The notes below the pieces were generated by a model. The model saw nothing but the letters and a program-made list of their open reading frames with translations, searched no databases and was not told the DNA's origin. Shown in pieces: positions 17,016 through 25,431 of a DNA stretch of 64,000 nucleotides (positions are counted from its first letter, which is position 1; every line of letters starts with the position of its first letter). The DNA lies in assembly GCA_017399915.1 (NCBI GenBank), contig JAFQAS010000049.1:58063-122062 (forward strand), read 5' to 3'. This DNA comes from Muribaculaceae bacterium. Its GTDB lineage: Bacteria; Bacteroidota; Bacteroidia; Bacteroidales; Muribaculaceae. A program made the position numbers and the translations under genes.

Positions 17016-19031
17016 TTATATGTTTATTTTTAATGTCACTTTATAATTGCGACCGGGCATGGGGTAATTGAGTATCACCTCATAGTCTTGGTCAAATATA
17101 TTGTTCACCTCTAATCCCACACGGCATCTAACCTTGTTCAATGGGAAATTCCACACAAGCGAGGCATCGTGGGTGTACCATGGTTGCTCATGATTTTGTG
17201 GAATATTTTCTTGTGCGTTATATCGCTCACCGGTGTAGATGAAGCTATAATTAAAATCCCAACCTCGCCATGACAAACGCCCGGCAACCGACCCCGAGTG
17301 TAATGGGATATATGGGATTTGGTCGCCATAATATGAGTCGGCGCGGTCGGTAAAGTCGCGAGCCTTCTGATAAGTGTAGTTCAAGCGCAACGCACCATCT
17401 ACTTTACCAAATTTCATCGCCGTCTCAGCACCCAATTCCACTCCGAGAATTTCAACCATTCCAAGATTGAGCATCGTCCAACGGAACTGCTGTCCTGATG
17501 GGTATGCTACAATTTTATTTGTCACCTTATTATAATAAGCATCACCTTTAACCGAGAATAATTTAAACACGGGGTGATTTGTGGGTTTATTATAGCTACT
17601 ACCTATGCTATATTGCCATGTGTATTCAGGCTCAAGGTCTTTATTTCCCACTTCGGTGTAATAAAGGTCATTGAATGTGGGCATGCGGAATGCTTTTTTT
17701 ACAAAGCCGTTTATATGCCAATCGGCCGATGATAGCGGTTGCCACGAAAGGAACAAAGCTGGAGTAAACTCAGCGCGGCAAGTCGTGCGACGACCACCTA
17801 CATACTCATTTCCAATGCAATCTTGAACAAATGTGCCTAACACACTCGCTTGCGCACTCAATCCTCCATATTTAAATGCCGATGCCACCGACACATATTG
17901 AGTCCAGCGTGTGGGATACATGAAATTCGACATATTGGCATTCATCGTGTTCCATTGCGCGTCGACACTTGCCGAGAGGTCCCACCACGATGTCATTCTA
18001 AAAATATTTGCCACCGAGAGATAAGCCTCTTGTTGGTAATAACTATTATCGATATAAAGCTCTTTGGGGTCATCGCGAAGGAAACGCATATAATCCCATG
18101 CCCACTTTGCGCTACCTTTTATCTGATAACGTGGAGAGAACGAATATTCAAAACTACCCTGAACGAAAAGGTTGCGATCCCATTGCCGCTCTCCGTTTCG
18201 GAACACATTATTTACAATAGCTCCCGGAATTCCTCGCTCCGAATCGTAGTAATATACTTTTCCACACCATTGACCATGGTCGAGATATCCAAAGGTCGAC
18301 ACCTCGGCACGGAATGCTTCTATGTCGCTATTATGGCGAGTGGCAGTTGTGTCGTAAGCCACTGTCCCGTCGAGATTTAGACGTCGATAGTGAAAGTCAT
18401 ACTCTCCATCGGCATTGGTATACGAAGCACTTGCCGAGAGGCTTATGCGGTCGCTCAATCGTTGTTCCCACACCACTTCGGGGTTAATAAGACCGAAACT
18501 ACCGGTCTTTAACTGCGCCATAAGATGAAATTGCTCATCATCTTTCCAACGAGGGCGACGAGTGCGTATATAAATTGTCCCCGACGAACCGAAGTCTTTT
18601 GCTCCTTGAAAGATGTTGCTTTTCTGTCCGTTATATAGATTTATCTCTTCTATATTATCGAGTGAATAACGGCCTAAATCAATTTGACCGTTCTGGGCAT
18701 TGCCGAGCTGAATGCCATCATAGAAAACTCCTACATGATGAGAGCCCATCGAACGGATATTGATTGTTTTTATCCCGCCTACTCCGCCGAAGTCTTTCAC
18801 CTGAATACCGGAGAAATAGCGCAATGCATCAGCAACCGACTGCGAATTGAGGCTTTGCAGTTGAGTTCCGTCAAGTCGTTGCGACTGGATAATTTCTTTA
18901 CGACGGCTTTGCACAATTACCTCTTCCAACACTGTAGAGTCAAATGATTCCGCCTCGACCTCTACTGCATAGGCTGAGAGGTCGACCATAGCCAACATAA
19001 TAATTATTAATATGTAAATCCTACGTAACAA
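17016..19031 (-). CDS. btuB: TonB-dependent cobalamin receptor BtuB-like
   Basis: This outer-membrane receptor of about 671 residues has a plug domain (LEEVIVQSRRKEIIQSQRLD as TonB-box region, VADALRYFSGIQVKDFGGVG, TINIRSMGSHHVGVFYDGIQ). A 22-strand barrel follows, ending in NNIFDQDYEVILNYPMPGRN and a terminal beta strand. The start is TTG at 19031: it gives a full signal peptide (LRRIYILIIIMLAMVDLSAYA), while the first ATG, 11 codons later, would remove most of the hydrophobic core. A cobalamin riboswitch lies directly upstream. It heads a three-gene operon with tight spacing (4 nt, then an overlap). Confidence 0.88.
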   Translation of the reverse strand: MLRRIYILIIIMLAMVDLSAYAVEVEAESFDSTVLEEVIVQSRRKEIIQSQRLDGTQLQSLNSQSVADALRYFSGIQVKDFGGVGGIKTINIRSMGSHHVGVFYDGIQLGNAQNGQIDLGRYSLDNIEEINLYNGQKSNIFQGAKDFGSSGTIYIRTRRPRWKDDEQFHLMAQLKTGSFGLINPEVVWEQRLSDRISLSASASYTNADGEYDFHYRRLNLDGTVAYDTTATRHNSDIEAFRAEVSTFGYLDHGQWCGKVYYYDSERGIPGAIVNNVFRNGERQWDRNLFVQGSFEYSFSPRYQIKGSAKWAWDYMRFLRDDPKELYIDNSYYQQEAYLSVANIFRMTSWWDLSASVDAQWNTMNANMSNFMYPTRWTQYVSVASAFKYGGLSAQASVLGTFVQDCIGNEYVGGRRTTCRAEFTPALFLSWQPLSSADWHINGFVKKAFRMPTFNDLYYTEVGNKDLEPEYTWQYSIGSSYNKPTNHPVFKLFSVKGDAYYNKVTNKIVAYPSGQQFRWTMLNLGMVEILGVELGAETAMKFGKVDGALRLNYTYQKARDFTDRADSYYGDQIPYIPLHSGSVAGRLSWRGWDFNYSFIYTGERYNAQENIPQNHEQPWYTHDASLVWNFPLNKVRCRVGLEVNNIFDQDYEVILNYPMPGRNYKVTLKINI

Positions 19032-19139
19032 AAAATTACCCGGTTTAAATTGTCGTCCTATTCAATTTGCTTTCGTCTAAAAGGGGAACCGACAATTACC
19101 GAGCAACACCTGAAAGAAATTCAGAAACCGGAATGTGAT

Positions 19140-19282
19140 TTAGCCACACTTTTCGAGCGAAAGCGACTAATAGTGGATTTTCAACCACCTCGGTTCCTGA
19201 CTTCGTGAAAACTCAACGAGTTAACAGCTACACAGTTGCGCGACAGCACGTGATTCTCACACGTTTCCCGAATATTTCGCTA
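19140..19282 (-). promoter_or_regulatory. Cobalamin riboswitch controlling the btuB operon
   Basis: On the minus strand the core reads GGGAAACGTGTGAGAATCAC, then GCTGTCGCGCAACTGTG, then the B12 box form GAAGTCAGGAACCGAGGTGG. These are the conserved aptamer parts of Bacteroidetes cobalamin riboswitches. A -7 element TATCTTTG (minus strand, 19283-19290) puts the transcript start just before the aptamer. After the aptamer comes a hairpin TTAGTC...GGCTAA with inner stem CTTTCG/CGAAAAG, also present at the second riboswitch. B12 binding normally represses such genes; the translational or transcriptional mode cannot be told here. Confidence 0.9.
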
Positions 19283-19296
19283 CAAAGATAATCATA

Positions 19297-19396
19297 ATAA
19301 TTGAGAATTGAGAGTTGAGAGTTGAAAATTTTTCATATTTTGCAAATCCCCCCCAACTTTCATCTCTAAATTCTCATCTTTCAACTCTCAATTTTA
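19297..19396 (+). repeat. Inverted TTGAGAGTTGA / TCAACTCTCAA repeat
   Basis: A run of tandem words TTGAGA(A/G)TTGAGAGTTGA at 19300-19325 is answered by TTTCAACTCTCAATTTT at 19379-19395, giving a stem-loop with a loop of about 55 nt that contains seven C. The same word (CTCAACTTTCAACTCTCAA) occurs at about 31488-31506. This is a low-complexity intergenic repeat of unknown function. Confidence 0.55.
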
Positions 19397-19401
19397 TTCC
19401 G

Positions 19402-19409
19402 TAACTTTG
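19402..19409 (+). promoter_or_regulatory. Promoter -7 element 4 nt before ATG (near-leaderless)
   Basis: TAACTTTG ends four bases before the ATG at 19414. In the Bacteroidetes consensus the final G is about position -4, so transcription would begin at about the start codon. Confidence 0.6.
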
Positions 19410-19413
19410 CACC

Positions 19414-20322
19414 ATGAATGGTGCTGAATTTCGCAAAAAATTGAAACCGTGGATGCTTCCTATCGCTATGGTGGGAGGAGTGTTGTTTCACGATGCCATC
19501 GCTAAAGTGGCATTTGTCACTCCATATCTCATTTTCGTGATGTTGTGCATCACTTTTTGCAAAGTAAAGCCATCGGAATTTAAGATAACACGATTATCGT
19601 GGTTATTGCTCACTGTTCAAATAGGTGGCGCATTAGGAGCTTATTTTGCACTTGCGCCATTCAACACCATAGTGGCTCAAGGGGTGATGATATGTTTTCT
19701 ATGTCCCACAGCCTCGGCTGCACCTGTGGTCACAGGCATGCTCGGAGGAGGAATTGCCCGAGTAACCACTTTCTCGGTAATAAGCAATATTGCCATGGCA
19801 CTGCTTGCCCCAATATTATTCTCTCACTATGGAGCGGAATCAATCCACAACACATCTTTGATTGATGCTCAGTTATCAATTTTACAACGTGTTGCGCCTT
19901 TGTTACTACTCCCTTTAATTATTGCCTATCTACTTCGTCGCATCACTCCCAAAGTGGCACAATCAATAGCTACCCACCAAAGCGCATCGTTCTATTTGTG
20001 GTCGATTGCCCTATTCATTGTTGTAGGGCGAGCCGTAAGTTTCATTATATCAGAGCCAAGCGGAGAAATCCCTACAATGATAGCATTGGCAATAGGTGCA
20101 GCCATAGCCTGTTGCATTCAATTTTGGTTAGGACGAAAAATTGGTTATCTTTGTGGAGATAAAATTGCCGGAGCTCAAGGATTGGGACAGAAAAATACCA
20201 TTTTGGCGATATGGTTGGCTCTCACATGGCTCCACCCACTTGCATCGGTAGGCCCTGCAGCCTATATAGCATGGCAAAACATAATTAATTCAGCTCAATT
20301 ATATAGGGCTCAAAAAAAATAA
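19414..20322 (+). CDS. BASS-family (bile acid:sodium symporter-like) transporter
   Basis: This 302-residue inner-membrane protein has about nine to ten hydrophobic helices. The pattern FLCPTASAAPVVTGMLGGGI with VTTFSVISNIAMALLAPILF and KNTILAIWLALTWLHP matches the BASS/AsbT fold, which transports organic anions with sodium. The substrate is unknown and bile acid is not implied by the name. It lies divergently from the btuB riboswitch, behind a near-leaderless promoter. The Crp/Fnr gene follows 65 nt downstream. Confidence 0.8.
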   Translation: MNGAEFRKKLKPWMLPIAMVGGVLFHDAIAKVAFVTPYLIFVMLCITFCKVKPSEFKITRLSWLLLTVQIGGALGAYFALAPFNTIVAQGVMICFLCPTASAAPVVTGMLGGGIARVTTFSVISNIAMALLAPILFSHYGAESIHNTSLIDAQLSILQRVAPLLLLPLIIAYLLRRITPKVAQSIATHQSASFYLWSIALFIVVGRAVSFIISEPSGEIPTMIALAIGAAIACCIQFWLGRKIGYLCGDKIAGAQGLGQKNTILAIWLALTWLHPLASVGPAAYIAWQNIINSAQLYRAQKK

Positions 20323-20387
20323 TTAACAACTATACAAACAACAAATCGACAATTTGTGTTATAACATAAAACAAAATAGGCATTATC

Positions 20388-21068
20388 ATGGATAGCATGT
20401 ATGAAATACTTAAAGGGCTACCTTTATTTCACGGAGCAACATCGGAACGAATTTCCGATATAGTGGGTAAAGCCAAGTTCCACTTTCTCAAATATCTCGC
20501 CGGAGAACGCATTATTACCGCCGGGGAGCAATGTACCCATGTGAAATTTATCATTTCGGGGAAAGTTCGCTCCTCTATCACAAATCCGTCTGAACGATTC
20601 AAAGTTGCACAAACATTATCTGCGCCATCGGTTATCGCACCAGAATTCTTATTCGGGCGTGCCACCAACTATCCATGCACTGTTGATGCTCTTTCCGACA
20701 CAAGCATTCTTCAGATTTCAAAAAATGATTACATGACAATACTCAATCGCGACCATATATTCCTTTACAACTTCCTCAATATATTGTCGATGAATGCACA
20801 AAAGTCGGTCGATGGTATTCTTGCGCTTGCATCAGGTGATCTTGAAGAACGAATAGCATTTTGGATTATAGCCCTTACTCAAAAAAACGGCACAGATATA
20901 AAGGTCACTTGTCGCCAACGCGATCTCTACTCTCTTTTTGGAGTGCAACGCACCTCTTTCATTGCAACTCTCGAGTCAATGAAACAACGTGGAATTATCG
21001 ATTACAATTCTAATGAAATTATTGTGCTATCGCGCGCCGATTTAGCCAAGCTCATTCAACCTATATAA
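20388..21068 (+). CDS. Crp/Fnr-family transcriptional regulator
   Basis: The 226-residue protein has an N-terminal cyclic-nucleotide-binding-like barrel (YEILKGLPLFHGATSERI, GERIITAGEQCTHVKFIISG) and a C-terminal winged helix (CRQRDLYSLFGVQRTSFIAT, LESMKQRGIIDYNSNEIIVL). No cysteine cluster for an iron-sulphur centre is present at the N-terminus, so it is not an FNR-type oxygen sensor. The ligand is unknown. A terminator follows, so it may form a two-gene unit with the BASS transporter. Confidence 0.85.
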   Translation: MDSMYEILKGLPLFHGATSERISDIVGKAKFHFLKYLAGERIITAGEQCTHVKFIISGKVRSSITNPSERFKVAQTLSAPSVIAPEFLFGRATNYPCTVDALSDTSILQISKNDYMTILNRDHIFLYNFLNILSMNAQKSVDGILALASGDLEERIAFWIIALTQKNGTDIKVTCRQRDLYSLFGVQRTSFIATLESMKQRGIIDYNSNEIIVLSRADLAKLIQPI

Positions 21069-21102
21069 ATTCAAAGAAAACCCGGCAATAATATCATATC
21101 AC

Positions 21103-21138
21103 AAAAGTGTTGTTTTTAAAAAAAACAGCACTTTTTTA
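21103..21138 (+). terminator. Rho-independent terminator after the Crp/Fnr gene
   Basis: AAAAGTGTTGTTTTT pairs with AAAAACAGCACTTTT and a T-run follows. The palindromic A/T ends make it possibly bidirectional. Confidence 0.8.
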
Positions 21139-21344
21139 TTATTCAAAATCAGAATTTTCGACCAATTTTTCAGAAATACAAACCGAAACAATTCTTTAAT
21201 TCTTTATATATTTATTTATATCATGCCTTAACCTTCTATTTTATTTTCCACTGATTATCAACACGTTTAACTAAATATTGTTTTTATTTCATTTATATTA
21301 TAGCTATATTTAGGTATTATATGTTGATATTATCTATAAATTTG

Positions 21345-21566
21345 CAATGTAAAATAATTAATCAGCCTAAGGGATTAGGTTACAAATAAAACTAGAATAT
21401 ACAATTAGGAATAATTTTTAGGGTTAGTATTTAATGTTAGATGAAGTGCTATTTTGAAGCACTTATTACACAACAAGAAAATTGATAATCGTGTTTTATG
21501 TTAGGTTTGTTTAACTTGGTAAAACCAAGGATATAAAGAAGCTACCTTGTGAAAGGTGGCTTTTTT
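21345..21566 (+). ncRNA. Candidate structured small RNA with own promoter and terminator
   Basis: A -7 element TAAATTTG near 21338-21345 is followed by four stem-loops: CCTAA-GGGA-TTAGG (21366-21379), AAGTGC/GCACTT (21444-21464), CTTGGT-AAA-ACCAAG (21515-21529), and the terminator GCTACCTT/AAGGTGGC plus six T (21541-21566). No open reading frame of note lies inside. The next gene has its own promoter (TATCTTTG, 21593-21600), so this is a free-standing transcription unit of about 220 nt. A Bacteroidales 6S-like RNA is one option, but I cannot confirm the family. Confidence 0.55.
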
Positions 21567-21592
21567 ATTTTTGTAATTTAATCTTTTTATTA

Positions 21593-21600
21593 TATCTTTG
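21593..21600 (+). promoter_or_regulatory. Predicted -7 element of the DUF6377 gene
   Basis: TATCTTTG matches TAnnTTTG, 27 nt before the ATG at 21628. Confidence 0.6.
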
Positions 21601-21627
21601 CAAAATAGTTGAAAACTAACATAAAAC

Positions 21628-23199
21628 ATGAAACAATACATCTTAATTTTATTATTTTACATCTCAAGTATATTTAGCTATGCAGCGTTAAATGAATCTT
21701 TGCCTCAATCGCTCGATAACACTCTCGACAAATTGGATATGGCAATATCTCAACGCGATAGTTATATGCACAAACAGCTACAACCTATTGATTCCTTAAA
21801 ATCTCAAATAGGCAAAGTTGACATGTCGCATCTTCCTCAATTATACGAAGAAATAGGCGACAAATACCATAGATGCAACATCGACTCTGCCTTACGTTAC
21901 TATACAAAAGGGGTTGAAGCTTCAAAAATATCTAATAATCCCGAAATGGAGCAACGCCTACTCTTATCGCGTACAGCCCTACTTCCTGTACAAGGTGTTG
22001 TTAAAGAAGCTATCGAAATTTACGATTCAATAGCACCGAACGTGTTTCCTCAAAACAAAATTCACTATTATGAGGTTGGGAATAGGCTATTTTTCTTTGC
22101 AGCATCATTCTACCCTATTGAGAAATATAGCCAATACTACGAAAATCGAGCATATAAATCGACCGATTCGTTGGTAGTACTTGTAGAAAAAGACTCCCCT
22201 AACCACCATCTCTACACTGCCCAATTATTTGCCGGGCAAAACAATCAGGCAATGATGATGGCAGAATTCTCTGAGGTTATAAAAAAAGCCGATATCAGCG
22301 ACTTGGAATTTGCAAGAGCTGCAAGCCATTTAGCCGAATATTATAGCAAGCAAAAAGATGGAGAAGAGAATCAGCTATATTATTTGGCATTAGCATCTCT
22401 TTCCGATATTTATTCAGGCACCCTTGAAGGGACTGCACTTCAACAATTAGGAGTAGGATTATTTAATAGAGGAGATGTTTCTCGAGCATATCGATATTTG
22501 GCATTATCACTCCACAATGCAGTAGAATCGGGGTCGAGAATACGTGCGCTACAAACGGCTGAAGTATATCCCATTATCGCCCAATCATTCAAAAAACAAG
22601 ACGAAACAAAACTCGCATGGCTCACTTGGCTCGTTGTGGCTCTCATCATAGCTTTGGCCATAATCATCAGTTCGCTCATTTTCCTTCGTAAGGAGATGAG
22701 AAAACTTCACGACATGAAGATTAAATTATCTCAAGCCAACGTAACTAAAGACACCTATATTAGCCAATTCCTTTCGTTAAGTTCTATCTACATTGAGAAA
22801 TTAGTCGAATTCCACCGTGTGGCAAAACGCAAAATCAAGGCCAACCAAGTAAATGACCTATACGCCCAACTCGAATCGGGCGCAATGCTTGCCGAACAAA
22901 GTCAGATGTTCTATAAAATTTTCGACAATGCATTTATTCACATCTACCCCACTTTTGTCAATGATGTAAACAACCTATTAATGGAAGACAAACGTTTTGA
23001 TCTTCCAGAAATGAAACTCAACACCGAATTGCGCATTCTCGCATTCCTTCGCTTGGGCATCGACGACAGTGAACAAATTTCGCGGTTCCTCGGTCTATCT
23101 CTCAACACCATCTACACTTATCGCAACCGCCTCAAAGGTCGCGCCAAAGTGCGTGAGACCTTCGATGCCGACGTCATGAAAATAGGCGCAATAGACTAA
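21628..23199 (+). CDS. DUF6377 TPR-type membrane regulator
   Basis: This 523-residue protein has a signal peptide (ILILLFYISSIFSYA), a TPR-like helical region (about 25-320), one membrane span (about 329-349, WLVVALIIALAIIISSLIFL) and a cytoplasmic coiled coil. The C-terminal domain ends with ILAFLRLGIDDSEQISRFLG, then LSLNTIYTYRNRLKGRAKV, a helix-turn-helix-like motif. This is the standard DUF6377 layout. It is presumed to sense an envelope signal and control transcription; targets are unknown. Its architecture parallels the protein at 365-2068. Confidence 0.82.
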   Translation: MKQYILILLFYISSIFSYAALNESLPQSLDNTLDKLDMAISQRDSYMHKQLQPIDSLKSQIGKVDMSHLPQLYEEIGDKYHRCNIDSALRYYTKGVEASKISNNPEMEQRLLLSRTALLPVQGVVKEAIEIYDSIAPNVFPQNKIHYYEVGNRLFFFAASFYPIEKYSQYYENRAYKSTDSLVVLVEKDSPNHHLYTAQLFAGQNNQAMMMAEFSEVIKKADISDLEFARAASHLAEYYSKQKDGEENQLYYLALASLSDIYSGTLEGTALQQLGVGLFNRGDVSRAYRYLALSLHNAVESGSRIRALQTAEVYPIIAQSFKKQDETKLAWLTWLVVALIIALAIIISSLIFLRKEMRKLHDMKIKLSQANVTKDTYISQFLSLSSIYIEKLVEFHRVAKRKIKANQVNDLYAQLESGAMLAEQSQMFYKIFDNAFIHIYPTFVNDVNNLLMEDKRFDLPEMKLNTELRILAFLRLGIDDSEQISRFLGLSLNTIYTYRNRLKGRAKVRETFDADVMKIGAID

Positions 23200-23342
23200 G
23201 ATAATTAGTAATTCATAAAACAAAACTGCGATAACGAGGGCATTAAACTTTGCCTTGCAACAATATTTTACACATATTTAAAGACATTAGTAGCGTTTAT
23301 AGCCTTAATACCCGGCTTTTATGATATAGTTTTATCTCCTAT

Positions 23343-23381
23343 AAAAAACGCGGCACGTCGATCACTCGACATGCCGTGCTT
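23343..23381 (-). terminator. Rho-independent terminator of the DUF4465 gene
   Basis: On the minus strand GCACGGCATGTCGA pairs with TCGACGTGCCGC and is followed by a run of six T. It lies 40 nt beyond the stop of the DUF4465 gene. The 221-nt gap between 23199 and 23421 holds nothing else that I can support. Confidence 0.85.
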
Positions 23382-23420
23382 CTAAAAACAAATTATTCCT
23401 ATTATGTATATCTGAATCTC

Positions 23421-24203
23421 TTAATCAAGGTCAACTTTGAGGTTGTCGAGGCAGAAGAAAGCAGGATTGTTCATACCCCAAGCCCCGGTGTCGGTTGATG
23501 TAATTTGGAAATAAATCATATCTACATCGTCGCCAAGTGGATCGAGGTCAACACGTTTCCATGTATTAAGGATATTCGCGCCATCGGCAAGCGACACTTC
23601 TACTTTACCTGAGATTACACTGCCACGCACACCATAGATGTGAAGAGTGCATTTATCGCCATCGGCAAATTGCTTGTTAAACGCCGAACCATTTTTCATT
23701 GCGTAATAGCCCCATGCGCTATTGGTTACATACACTTCTTCGGGGTCGAATGCGCCACCGCCATAACTTATGCTACATGCAGGTGGAATGGGACGAGAAT
23801 TGGCGTCTTCGCTTGTATTCCAGAACCCGAGGAGATATGCATCACCCTTGCCAGCTACGCCGCCTCCGGTAATTGCACCCCATTGGTTAGAGGTCCAATC
23901 GCCATCACTATAATCGGTATTATCGGTTGATTTAGATGGGCAGAAGCCATTCCATGAATAATAGGTATAACCACCCCACTCTGTTGCCGATGCTTGGTGA
24001 CTGAAGGTCATGCCATCGATTGCAAAAGAGGTCTCACCGGTATCATAAACCTTGTCCCAATAGCCTTGTTCGTTGTAAGTGATACCTTGCGCGTCGTCAA
24101 AATCTACTCTCAACTGAGTGTCGTCATCATCACTACAAGCTGTAAATGCAGTTGCTGCGAGCATCATCATTGCTCCATTACGCAAAAATCTAAATGTTTT
24201 CAT
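23421..24203 (-). CDS. DUF4465 surface lipoprotein, BtuH-like B12-binding candidate
   Basis: The 260-residue protein has a lipobox (ATAFTAC, cysteine 23) followed by SDDDD, the surface-export signal of Bacteroidetes lipoproteins. The mature domain has GFCPSKSTDNTDY, GAITGGGVAGKGDAYLLGFW, FDPEEVYVTNSAWGYYAMKN, and the closing GAWGMNNPAFFCLDNLKVDL typical of DUF4465. As I recall, BtuH-type B12-binding lipoproteins of Bacteroidetes belong to this kind of family. A cobalamin riboswitch 130 nt upstream supports a B12-capture role independently of homology. It is a single-gene unit with its own terminator. Confidence 0.75.
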   Translation of the reverse strand: MKTFRFLRNGAMMMLAATAFTACSDDDDTQLRVDFDDAQGITYNEQGYWDKVYDTGETSFAIDGMTFSHQASATEWGGYTYYSWNGFCPSKSTDNTDYSDGDWTSNQWGAITGGGVAGKGDAYLLGFWNTSEDANSRPIPPACSISYGGGAFDPEEVYVTNSAWGYYAMKNGSAFNKQFADGDKCTLHIYGVRGSVISGKVEVSLADGANILNTWKRVDLDPLGDDVDMIYFQITSTDTGAWGMNNPAFFCLDNLKVDLD

Positions 24204-24334
24204 CTCAAAATATTATATTAAAAGTTTAATAATAAAAAATGTCAATCATTTCTTCGCTGAGGCTCTTGAAATGTTGACAAGCTATTAATACATTGATGAA
24301 AACGTCTACCGTGAGAGGTCATCAGATATTTTGC

Positions 24335-24486
24335 TTAGTCTCACTTTTCGAGCGAAAGCGACTAATGGTGGAGTTCCAACCACCTCGGTATCTGACTTTA
24401 TTACCACTCCAACAAGTTGCGGGGGAGTAATGTTCACAGTTGCGCGACAGTACGTGAATTTCACACGTTTCCCGAATGTTTCACCG
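24335..24486 (-). promoter_or_regulatory. Second cobalamin riboswitch, upstream of the DUF4465 gene
   Basis: The minus strand has GGGAAACGTGTGAAATTCAC, CTGTCGCGCAACTGTG and the B12-box form AAAGTCAGATACCGAGGTGG. A -7 element TATCTTTG (minus strand, 24487-24494) lies right before it. The 3' hairpin TTAGTC...GACTAA with the inner CTTTCGCTCGAAAAG is nearly identical to that of the first riboswitch. The remaining 130 nt before the gene are AT-rich leader. The stretch 24495-24576 shows nothing else. Confidence 0.9.
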
Positions 24487-24576
24487 CAAAGATATGCATT
24501 AATCTTGAAATAAAAAACAAATCTCCTCAATTTTTATCAAGAAAATTTGTCAGCACATATTTTATACTATTATTAT

Positions 24577-25431
24577 TTAAATATCACTCAACGACTTACG
24601 AGGGAACGCATCGATAAAACTTTCGGGAGTAGAATTATACACCTTTACTCCACGATGCAATGCATAGCGTTGAATTTTGTGATATGCTTTAAATGCGACA
24701 TAGAAGCTATAAATAATTTGATGAAGAGGATATTTGAGATAGTCAACTTTTATGCGTTTTTGTTCCTGCTCATCTTCTTTATAGAAATGAGGCTGAATCG
24801 ACACCACCTCGTTGCGTTCGTTTACCGATAATGTTTTAGTCCAAGAATGGTCGGCACCTGTAACATAAATATTACCATACCCCAATTTCATCGCAATCAT
24901 AATCGATGGAATAAGCACATTGCGAGGGCGAGGCATTCCTCTTCCCGATGCATAAGCCCAATTTTCGAACCATTCAAAACCTTCAACGGCAAGGAAATTA
25001 AAATATTCCACTTTTACATTCTCATTGTCAATTACAAATCCACGTTTTTTTGCCTCAAACGGCACAAACAATGTCATCGTCCAATCAATCGACGATAAAT
25101 TATTCATCAATTTCTTCACATTAACATCATCGGTAGCTACAAAGAAATGAGGATCGGCAAGCACATAATAGCGCGGACGTAATTGAGTAAATTGAGGTGC
25201 ATTTGCAGCAAAGTTCACTGCCAATGTGGGTATAGTAGTTAATTTATCGAATGAATTTTCAATGGCATCATTTAGCGACGGGCCATTACCCATTATTATG
25301 ATAGAGTCATCGCAGCCCGCTACTTTCGCTACTGTAGATTTACGGGATTTTAAAGCAAGTTTCACAATGCTTTTTAGCGAATCACCTGCCCTACCAAGCA
25401 ACGAAGCAAAACTATCAGAGGCTGTTTTCAT
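24577..25431 (-). CDS. DUF115/MptE-like protein, possible glycan transferase
   Basis: This 284-residue protein contains a Rossmann-like entry IIIMGNGPSLNDAIENSF, then LRPRYYVLADPHFF, NVLIPSIMIAMKLGYGNIYV and TGADHSWTKTLSVNERNEVV. These are hallmarks of the DUF115 family. Family members include archaeal hydroxymethylpterin kinases and the Maf proteins that transfer nonulosonic acids onto flagellin. Bacteroidetes members sit in surface-glycan clusters, as here at the end of a GT operon. Transfer of the nonulosonate made by the neuB cassette is an attractive but unproven idea. It overlaps the epimerase by 17 nt. Confidence 0.7.
   Translation of the reverse strand: MKTASDSFASLLGRAGDSLKSIVKLALKSRKSTVAKVAGCDDSIIIMGNGPSLNDAIENSFDKLTTIPTLAVNFAANAPQFTQLRPRYYVLADPHFFVATDDVNVKKLMNNLSSIDWTMTLFVPFEAKKRGFVIDNENVKVEYFNFLAVEGFEWFENWAYASGRGMPRPRNVLIPSIMIAMKLGYGNIYVTGADHSWTKTLSVNERNEVVSIQPHFYKEDEQEQKRIKVDYLKYPLHQIIYSFYVAFKAYHKIQRYALHRGVKVYNSTPESFIDAFPRKSLSDI

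Noticed and set aside
24306..24530. 74-residue minus-strand frame in the 24.3-24.5 kb gap
   Set aside because: It overlaps the second cobalamin riboswitch and has no protein-like composition.
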